A DNA stretch of 36,952 nucleotides, taken from Geobacter sp. UBA698 (GTDB taxonomy: Bacteria > Desulfobacterota > Desulfuromonadia > Geobacterales > Pseudopelobacteraceae). The notes below the pieces were generated by a model that saw only the letters and a list, made by a program, of their open reading frames with translations, searched no databases and had not been told where the DNA came from. Shown piece by piece: positions 1-5,762 of the stretch. The position numbers and the translations under genes were made by a program. Every line of letters begins with the position of its first letter. The stretch's first letter is position 1. The stretch is from assembly GCA_002298925.1 (NCBI GenBank), contig DBMM01000086.1:57141-94092 (forward strand), in the 5' to 3' direction.

Positions 1-63
1 CGAAAGAATAAGAGTTACAAGGTACTGACCGCTGGCCGCAGATAGAAATAGGAGGATCAGGGT

Positions 64-1548
64 ATGTTCGAATCAGCCGAATTGGGGCATAAAATCAGCA
101 AGGCCGCCTGGAAACGGGAGATGCCGGCTCTGCGCGAGGGACTCCTCGACGCCCAGCTCGACCTGCAGCAGTCCGGGAAATTCCCGGTCATCATCCTGGT
201 GGCCGGGGTGGACTGCGCCGGCAAGGGGGCAACGGTCAACCTGCTCAGTGAATGGATGGACCCGCGCCACATCGAGACCCACGCCCTGCGTGACCTGACC
301 GACGAAGAACTGGAACGCCCCGCCATGTACCGTTACTGGCGGGTGCTCCCTCCCCGGGGCAAAATCGGCATCTTCATCGGCACCTGGTATTCCGCCCCGC
401 TGGTGGATAACGTCTACGGCACCATCAAAAATGCCGAACTCGATCAGCAGCTGGAGCGCATCCTGCGCTTCGAAAAGATGCTCTGTGAGGAAGGGGCGCT
501 GGTGCTGAAATTCTGGCTGCACCTCTCCAGGGATGAGCAGAAGAAACGCCTCAAGCTGCTGGAAAAAGACCCCAAGACCCGCTGGCGGGTAACCGACACG
601 GACTGGCAGCACTACAAACTTTACAACAAGTTCCGCAAGGTTTCCGAACGTATGCTGCGTACCACCAGCACCCCGGAATCACCCTGGATCGTCGTCGAGG
701 GAACCGACCCGCGCTACCGCTACCTGACCATCGCTAAATCTCTGCTGGGCGCCCTGCGGCAGCGTCTGGACGCGCCCGAAGCCGGCTGCCACACCGAGCC
801 GATCCCCCCCATCATGCCGACCATCGACAACCTGCTCCTGCTGAGGACGCTGGACCTGTCCAAAAAAATCAAGAAGAGTGACTACGAGGATCAGCTGGAG
901 AGATACCAGGGCAAACTCAACCTGCTGACCCGCCATGACGACTTCAAGAAATTATCGGTGGTGGTGGTGTTCGAAGGCAATGACGCCGCCGGCAAGGGGG
1001 GCGCCATCCGCCGCATCGTGCAGGCCCTGGATGCCCGCCAGTACCGGGTCATCCCGGTGGCGGCTCCCAGCGAGGAGGAGCGGGCCCAGCCTTGCCTGTG
1101 GCGCTTCTGGCGCAGCATCCCCAGCAAGCGCCGCTTTGCGATCTACGACCGTTCCTGGTACGGGCGGGTGCTGGTGGAGCGGGTGGAGGGGTACTGCGAG
1201 CGGGCCGACTGGATGCGGGCCTACGGCGAGATCAACGACTTCGAGGAACAGCTGGTCCGCAACCATACGGTGGTGGTCAAGTTCTGGCTCTCCATCAGCC
1301 AGGAAGAGCAGCTGCGGCGCTTCAAGCAGCGCGAGAAGATCGGCTTCAAGCGCTTCAAGATCACCGACGATGACTGGCGCAACCGCGACAAATGGAGCGA
1401 GTACGAAGTGGCGGTCTGCGACATGATCGACCGCACCAGCACCGAAATCGCCCCCTGGACTCTGGTGGAGGCCAACGACAAGTACTTCGCCCGCATCAAG
1501 GTTCTGAAGACGCTCTGCGAGCGTATCGAGGAGGCGTTGAAGAAGTAG
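64..1548 (+). CDS. pap: Polyphosphate:AMP phosphotransferase, two-domain PPK2 (class II)
   Basis: This 494-residue protein has two tandem PPK2 (P-loop kinase) domains, the class II architecture that transfers phosphate from polyphosphate to AMP to make ADP. The N-terminal Walker A is GVDCAGKGA (residues 48-56) and the C-terminal one is GNDAAGKGG (305-313). The C-terminal copy also keeps the Walker B/lid motif DRSWYGR (362-368). The N-terminal copy has GTWYS (106-110), without the Asp and Arg, so it is probably not catalytic; in characterised class II enzymes activity is assigned to the C-terminal domain. The start is set by AGGAGG at 50-55, eight bases before the ATG. The length fits full-length family members. 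The gene stands alone; the next gene downstream is on the other strand. Family assignment is firm; the nucleotide specificity is inferred from the architecture. Confidence 0.93.
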   Translation: MFESAELGHKISKAAWKREMPALREGLLDAQLDLQQSGKFPVIILVAGVDCAGKGATVNLLSEWMDPRHIETHALRDLTDEELERPAMYRYWRVLPPRGKIGIFIGTWYSAPLVDNVYGTIKNAELDQQLERILRFEKMLCEEGALVLKFWLHLSRDEQKKRLKLLEKDPKTRWRVTDTDWQHYKLYNKFRKVSERMLRTTSTPESPWIVVEGTDPRYRYLTIAKSLLGALRQRLDAPEAGCHTEPIPPIMPTIDNLLLLRTLDLSKKIKKSDYEDQLERYQGKLNLLTRHDDFKKLSVVVVFEGNDAAGKGGAIRRIVQALDARQYRVIPVAAPSEEERAQPCLWRFWRSIPSKRRFAIYDRSWYGRVLVERVEGYCERADWMRAYGEINDFEEQLVRNHTVVVKFWLSISQEEQLRRFKQREKIGFKRFKITDDDWRNRDKWSEYEVAVCDMIDRTSTEIAPWTLVEANDKYFARIKVLKTLCERIEEALKK

Positions 1549-1628
1549 CGGCGAGCAGCTGATATCCTGAGAAACGGCCTCTCGCGGTGACGCGGAGATA
1601 TTCTGAAAGACAATTTAAAAGAGAAGAA

Positions 1629-1650
1629 AGAGACACAGGGAACATGATAG
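1629..1650 (+). repeat. Half-copy of the ACACAGAG-type repeat
   Basis: The bases AGAGACACAGGGAACATGATAG closely match 34679-34703, which differs only by a few inserted bases. The latter is the left arm and start of an inverted-repeat element between tkt and the Crp/Fnr gene. No right arm was found here, so this looks like a decayed or partial copy. Confidence 0.55.
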
Positions 1651-1675
1651 CTGCTAGCCGCCAGCGCCTGGCAAG

Positions 1676-1843
1676 TTAACAGTGGTAGGCGATGCTCGAC
1701 GCTAGGGTGTGGTTGCTAAAGTCAAAGGAGGCATCGTCGGAATCGTTCTTCGAAAACAGGTAGCTAAGATTGACTGTGAGCAGATTGATGGGCGTCCATT
1801 CGATGCCGGTACTCATTTTCATGGATAAAATCGTTTCTCGGCG
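1676..1843 (-). pseudogene. Possible 3' remnant of an outer-membrane beta-barrel gene
   Basis: The minus strand is open for about 55 codons and then stops at TAA (1676-1678). The last residues read TGIEWTPINLLTVNLSYLF, a short acidic turn, then FDFSNHTLASSIAYHC. Alternating polar and hydrophobic residues, two strand-like segments joined by an acidic turn, and an aromatic residue near the end are typical of the last two strands of a beta-barrel outer-membrane protein. A stop at 1844-1846 cuts the frame upstream, and no continuation was recognised in the other frames. A 48-codon ORF starting at 1822 is also possible, but it has no clear ribosome-binding site. The resemblance is judged by eye; no specific family is assigned. 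Confidence 0.35.
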
Positions 1844-1959
1844 TCACACCCGAATTAGGTATCTCACTGAATTCCTTGCAGATCAACTCGTTCGAGGGGA
1901 AGTGAAAACGTGGGAAAAGAATAGCATAATGATGCGACAGAATACATCGCCACTCGGTG

Positions 1960-2631
1960 CTACAGGTCAATGTTTTCCTGATAATAGACGCTCATGCTAC
2001 CTAGCTCAAGTGCCGCCAGGCTGCCCATTTCAGGTAATCCGCCAAAAACACAGCCGTTGTCGAGCATGATCTTGTTGAAGTTCAGCGATGTTTCGAGCAT
2101 GGCACGCGAGACCGGTGTGTGACCACAGATCAATCGCCGGCCACCGATGCGTTGTCGGTCAACATAGCTGGAACGTGTCCAGAGCATGGCACTGATGTCC
2201 TCAAATGGATTCGGTGGGGCGAAATTTAACCCGGCATGGACGATAACGAAGTCATCTAGCAGAATGTAGAGCGGGAGAGAAGCCAGAAAGTCTCGGTAAC
2301 GGTGGGGGATATAGCCGGGACCGTTGGCCTGGAAGCTTCTCAGGGTAGTCTGGCCGCCGTTGGCAATCCACAGTTCCAGGTAGTAATGATCACCACCGGC
2401 TTGCAGACACATCTCTTCGTGGTTGCCGCGAACACTGCTGACAAAAAAGCCGCGACTCCGCAGTTCGAAGATAAAATCCAGCACCCCCTTGCTGTCCGGT
2501 CCCCGGTCGATCAGGTCGCCCAGCAGATAGATGCGGTCATTGGGCATAGGGCGGAGTGTATCATTGACCAACCGTCGCAAGGTGGCGGCACAGCCGTGGA
2601 TATCACTGATGACAAAAGTGCGTGGTGGCAT
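1960..2631 (-). CDS. PPP-family serine/threonine protein phosphatase (metallophosphatase)
   Basis: This 223-residue protein has all the metal-binding motifs of the PPP phosphatase superfamily: SDIHG (residues 9-13), GDLIDRGP (38-45), RGNHEE (68-73), a later VHAGLN and CGHTPVS. These bind a dinuclear metal centre. Bacterial members of this size (PrpA/PrpE-like) act on phosphoproteins or on dinucleoside polyphosphates; the sequence does not decide between the two. The start is supported by GAGGA about four bases before the ATG. Codon use is less GC-rich than in the neighbouring operons, and the gene lies in a patch with gene remnants on either side, which hints at acquisition by transfer. No partner kinase is encoded nearby. 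A small possible ORF ends immediately upstream and its stop overlaps this ribosome-binding site. Confidence 0.85.
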   Translation of the reverse strand: MPPRTFVISDIHGCAATLRRLVNDTLRPMPNDRIYLLGDLIDRGPDSKGVLDFIFELRSRGFFVSSVRGNHEEMCLQAGGDHYYLELWIANGGQTTLRSFQANGPGYIPHRYRDFLASLPLYILLDDFVIVHAGLNFAPPNPFEDISAMLWTRSSYVDRQRIGGRRLICGHTPVSRAMLETSLNFNKIMLDNGCVFGGLPEMGSLAALELGSMSVYYQENIDL

Positions 2632-2637
2632 GGGTCC

Positions 2638-2848
2638 TCAGCGCTTCGGGCACAAGCCGGCGTCATCCTCCGGAAACGGACCACTCCATTGGATCATCGT
2701 CAGCAGGGGAGATTCGGGAAACTCTATTGGATACGAGGCAGAACTCATACTCCCAGGCCATCCCACAGAGTTCTAATATACCTTGATGTTCGATGTGTTT
2801 GCCGTCGATAGCTAACGTTGCATGGCGGAAGCACTTTTGGGGATGAAA
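2638..2848 (-). pseudogene. Unrecognised small ORF or frameshifted gene remnant
   Basis: Two overlapping minus-strand frames look protein-like. One (2638-2748, 36 codons from ATG) ends in FPEDDAGLCPKR with a TGA that overlaps the phosphatase ribosome-binding site, and its codons are GC-rich at third positions. The other (2663-2848, 61 codons, no good start) contains AIDGKHIEHQGILELCGMAW. Together they could be one gene broken by a frameshift, or a short upstream ORF coupled to the phosphatase. I recognise no family. The 324 bases between the phosphatase and HAD genes contain nothing else I can support. Confidence 0.3.
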
Positions 2849-2955
2849 TCATACCTATACTCTCCTTGGAACGTAACATGAATGGGTTACTGTCACCCTC
2901 CCAAGATCGGAATATTATTACAAGTTTCGTCAGGTTAAGCCGAACCCTTGAGGAA

Positions 2956-3534
2956 TTATACAAGCCGGATCAGTAGTCGTTCCAGCGCTCTGAGCAGCAT
3001 GAAGAACAGTTCGGCGGCCGGGCGCTGGCGGAATGATACGCAAGGGTTGCGGATGTAGGCCGGCCGTGCGCCGGCGTTGATGGCGGCCAGGCAGCCGGTC
3101 AGCAGGCGGTCATCGACCATAAGGATGGATGAGAGGGGGACTCCGGCGAGTGTCCCTATTTTTTTGAGGCCGTCGGGAAAGGGCTTCTTGCGGACGCCGG
3201 AGATGAAGCGCATGGCCGGGAAATGTTCCCTGAACCAGCGGCGGCGTTCTTCGGTCGGTTTGTTGGAGAGGATGAAGATCTGCTCCTGGCCGAAAACGGC
3301 GGCACAGCCTGACAGCCAGCGCACGGCCTCGGGCAGCGGGGCGGCCGAGCCGTGGGGCGAGAGCACGCCGTCGAAGTCCAGGGCCAGGGTGGTGATGCCC
3401 CGGGCCCGGAGTGCGGCCGGCGCCAGGCTGGCAATGGAGTTGTCCGCCGGTGTTTCCCGTAGCAGATGGGCCAGGGAGCGGCGGTGGCGGAGTCCCCAGG
3501 TGAATCCGGCCAGGATATGGGCTCCGGCTAGCAC
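2956..3534 (-). CDS. YqeG-like HAD-superfamily phosphatase
   Basis: This is a small HAD hydrolase without a large cap domain. Motif I is LDFDGVLS, with the nucleophile Asp near residue 53 when counted from the GTG start. Motif II is the Ser in ILSNKPTEE. KKPFPDG follows, and motif IV is MVDDRLLTGC. This arrangement matches the YqeG/HAD-IIIA group, some of which dephosphorylate phosphatidylglycerophosphate; the substrate here is unknown. The frame stays open upstream to a TTG at 3588, but that would overlap the preceding gene by 50 bases. I prefer the GTG at 3532-3534, just after the upstream stop (TAG, 3539-3541). An AGGAG overlaps that stop but sits only one base from the GTG, so the start is uncertain. 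The arrangement suggests co-translation with the globin gene. Length is about 192 residues. Confidence 0.75.
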   Translation of the reverse strand: MLAGAHILAGFTWGLRHRRSLAHLLRETPADNSIASLAPAALRARGITTLALDFDGVLSPHGSAAPLPEAVRWLSGCAAVFGQEQIFILSNKPTEERRRWFREHFPAMRFISGVRKKPFPDGLKKIGTLAGVPLSSILMVDDRLLTGCLAAINAGARPAYIRNPCVSFRQRPAAELFFMLLRALERLLIRLV

Positions 3535-3538
3535 GCTC

Positions 3539-4438
3539 CTAGACCCTGGGCTGCATCTGCTGGGATTTAGACACCAGGTAGTAGACAATGCCCAGGATCA
3601 GCAGGGTCACCGCCAGGAAGGTCTGGGTCTGCAGGGCGTCATGGCGCAGAGTGGTGATCAGTATCTCGCGGATCATGGCCACGATGACCACGCCGATGAA
3701 GACCAGGATGTTGAACTTGCCCCCTTTCAGGTTCTTGATCTCGTTGTCCATCAGTTCGATCATCATCCAGAGGATCAGCAGTTCCCCCAGGGCGGAGAGG
3801 ATGCCCTTCTCCATGTCTCCCGTGAAGATGTGGGTGATATCCCAGACGAACAGACAGACCACCGAGATGGACACCCCGGCCAGGGCCAGCACCAGCGCCA
3901 GGTTGAGGCCGTAGGTGAAGCGCTCGGTGGCCTTGATCAGGAATGATTCGATCTTGCGGGAGACAAAGACCTTTTTGAGCTCTTCCTCCCGGTAGGAGGA
4001 ACTCATCACATCCAGGTTCATGTCGAGGATCTTCTCGACTGCCTCGCGCAGGATGCGGCGCTGTTCCCGGTCGGAATAGTTGCCGTCGATCAGGTTGAGC
4101 AGGAAGTGCCGGATCTGGTTCATGGCAGCATTGACGAAATGTACGTTCAGGCCGACCCTGACATGGGCATGGCCGATGCGGGTCAGGTGATTCAGGTAGT
4201 GGTTGTCGTAGATTCCCGCGAACAGGGACATGAACCAGTTGCTGTGCATTTCGCGCAGCCGCTCGCGATTGCTGCTGTTGAGGATGGCGGCGGTTTCGGG
4301 CAGCCCGTAGAGATAGTCATAGAACTCCCGGGAAAACCGTTCCTGGTTCTGGCCGGCCAGGGGCGCCAGGGACTTGAGCAGTTCGCCGTCGTCGTCACTG
4401 AAGCGGTAATGGTCGCGCAGTTCCTGCATGGTGATCAT
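3539..4438 (-). CDS. Globin-coupled sensor fused to a PsiE-like membrane domain
   Basis: This 299-residue protein has an N-terminal globin domain (about residues 1-165) of the globin-coupled-sensor/protoglobin class. RIGHAHVRVGL (87-97) carries the proximal haem ligand, His92, and YDYLYGL lies near 40-46. The C-terminal half has four predicted membrane helices (about 176-200, 212-231, 242-262, 271-289). Its signatures, IELMDNEIKN and VAMIREILI, are those of the PsiE phosphate-starvation-inducible family. I infer a membrane protein that binds a gas ligand such as O2 through haem; what the PsiE part does is not known. The start ATG (4436-4438) has GGGAG eight bases upstream and lies four bases after the hypD stop, so it is read with the hyp genes. 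No kinase, cyclase or methyl-accepting domain is attached. Both domain assignments come from motifs. Confidence 0.85.
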   Translation of the reverse strand: MITMQELRDHYRFSDDDGELLKSLAPLAGQNQERFSREFYDYLYGLPETAAILNSSNRERLREMHSNWFMSLFAGIYDNHYLNHLTRIGHAHVRVGLNVHFVNAAMNQIRHFLLNLIDGNYSDREQRRILREAVEKILDMNLDVMSSSYREEELKKVFVSRKIESFLIKATERFTYGLNLALVLALAGVSISVVCLFVWDITHIFTGDMEKGILSALGELLILWMMIELMDNEIKNLKGGKFNILVFIGVVIVAMIREILITTLRHDALQTQTFLAVTLLILGIVYYLVSKSQQMQPRV

Positions 4439-4442
4439 GGTG

Positions 4443-5534
4443 TCATCTCCCGTATTTGTAGGCCGCGCTGCAGGTCCCTTCGCTGGAGACCATGCAGGCC
4501 CCCAGCGGCGCTTCCGGCGTGCAGACCGTGGCGAAGAGCGGGCAGTCGAAGGGGGCCAGTTTGCCCTTGAGGATTTCGCCGCAGCGGCAGGCGGGATTCT
4601 CGTGCTCTTCGGCAACGGCAATCGTGAGTACCTGTTGGGCGTCGAAGCTGGCCAGGGCGGGACGGATGGCCAGGCCGCTGCCCGGCAGCAGCCCCAGGCC
4701 GCGCCAGACGGCATCGCACGGCTCGAAGACCAGCTCCAGGATGCGCCGGGCCTTGGGATTGCCCTCCCAGGTTACGGCCCGCCTGTACTGGATCTCCACG
4801 CTGCTTTTCCCCGACAGGACCTGGGTCAGCAGCAGCTCGATGCCCTGCATGACGTCGGCCGGCTCGAAGCCGGTCACCACGCAGGGGATGCCGAATTTAT
4901 CCACCAGCGGCTGGTAGGCCTTGCCGCCGATGACGGTGCTGACATGGGCCGGGCAGAGGTAGCCGGAAAGGGCCAGGTCCGGGTCGGCCGTGAGGATCTC
5001 CATCGGCACCGGCATGGTCTTGTGGCTGGCCAGGACGACATAGTTCTTCAGTCCCAGCCGGGCCGCCTCGAGGATGCTGGCGGCGATGGCCGGGGCCGTG
5101 GTCTCGAAGCCGACCCCCAGGAAGACCACCCGCCGTTCGGGATGCTCCTGAGCCAGGGTGACCGCGTCCAGGGGGGAATAGACGATGCGCACATCGGCCC
5201 CCCGGGCCCGTTCCTCCATCAGCGAGGAGCTGCTGCCCGGCACGCGCAGCATGTCGCCGAAGGTGGCCACGATGTTGGCGCTGTCCCGGGCGCAGGCCAG
5301 GGCCTGGTCCAGATAGCCGACCGGCGTGACGCAGACCGGGCAGCCCGGACCGGACACCAGCTGCACGTTGTCCGGGAGCAGCGAGCGGATGCCGTACTGG
5401 TAGATGGCCATGGTGTGGGTGCCGCAGACCTCCATGAATTTGACCGGTTGCTTCAGATGCTCCGCCATGCGGCGGATGTTGTCGGCCATGATGGTGACCA
5501 GTTGGCGGTCGCGGAACTCATCCTGGTATTTCAT
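4443..5534 (-). CDS. hypD: [NiFe] hydrogenase maturation protein HypD
   Basis: HypD is the iron-sulfur scaffold on which, together with HypC, the Fe(CN)2CO group of [NiFe] hydrogenases is assembled. The 363-residue product has the family motifs CGTHT (37-41), GPGCPVC (62-68), GFETT, and a C-terminal cysteine-rich part (CRCGE, CPLF, CTPEAPLGACMVSSEG) that includes the 4Fe-4S ligands. The length is normal. The ATG (5532-5534) overlaps the hypC stop in an ATGA arrangement, so the two are translationally coupled, as suits a HypC-HypD complex. The globin-PsiE gene follows after four bases. Confidence 0.97.
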   Translation of the reverse strand: MKYQDEFRDRQLVTIMADNIRRMAEHLKQPVKFMEVCGTHTMAIYQYGIRSLLPDNVQLVSGPGCPVCVTPVGYLDQALACARDSANIVATFGDMLRVPGSSSSLMEERARGADVRIVYSPLDAVTLAQEHPERRVVFLGVGFETTAPAIAASILEAARLGLKNYVVLASHKTMPVPMEILTADPDLALSGYLCPAHVSTVIGGKAYQPLVDKFGIPCVVTGFEPADVMQGIELLLTQVLSGKSSVEIQYRRAVTWEGNPKARRILELVFEPCDAVWRGLGLLPGSGLAIRPALASFDAQQVLTIAVAEEHENPACRCGEILKGKLAPFDCPLFATVCTPEAPLGACMVSSEGTCSAAYKYGR

Positions 5535-5761
5535 TGCATATCCTCGGGGGAATAGATTTCCTTCATCAGCGCCAAGGTTTCCAAGGCGTACTCTTCATTC
5601 AGCCGCGAGATGGCAAAACCGGCATGGACGATGACGTAGTCGCCCAGCGCCACCTCCTCGCCCAGCAGCATCAGGCTGGCTTCCTTGCGGACTCCGTCGA
5701 TCTCGGCGACGATCTCGTCGCCATTTCTGCTGATGATCTTCATGGGGACGCCTAGACACAT
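5531..5761 (-). CDS. hypC: [NiFe] hydrogenase maturation chaperone HypC
   Basis: The 76-residue protein begins MCLGVPMKI. The Cys directly after the initiator Met is essential in the HypC/HupF family, where it binds the Fe(CN)2CO precursor and the hydrogenase large subunit. That fixes the start at ATG 5759-5761, although the frame remains open eight codons upstream into the end of hypF. GGAG lies about 11 bases before this ATG. The remainder (GDYVIVHAGFAISRL) is typical for the family. The gene begins one base after the hypF stop and its own stop overlaps the hypD start. Confidence 0.96.
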   Translation of the reverse strand: MCLGVPMKIISRNGDEIVAEIDGVRKEASLMLLGEEVALGDYVIVHAGFAISRLNEEYALETLALMKEIYSPEDMQ

Positions 5762-5762
5762 A

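Larger units (their letters stand above)
1549..1959. other. Gene-poor, AT-richer intergenic region with remnants
   Basis: This 411-base stretch between the polyphosphate kinase and the phosphatase gene holds no complete gene that I can support. It contains a half-copy of an ACACAGAG-type repeat (1629-1650) and, on the minus strand, an open stretch (1676-1843) resembling the C-terminus of an outer-membrane beta-barrel. A 99-codon plus-strand frame crossing its right end has low-quality composition and overlaps the phosphatase gene, so I do not call it. Confidence 0.6.

Noticed and set aside
1770..2069. Plus-strand frame of 99 codons overlapping the phosphatase 3' end
   Set aside because: No ribosome-binding site, odd composition, and its end is antisense to a real gene.
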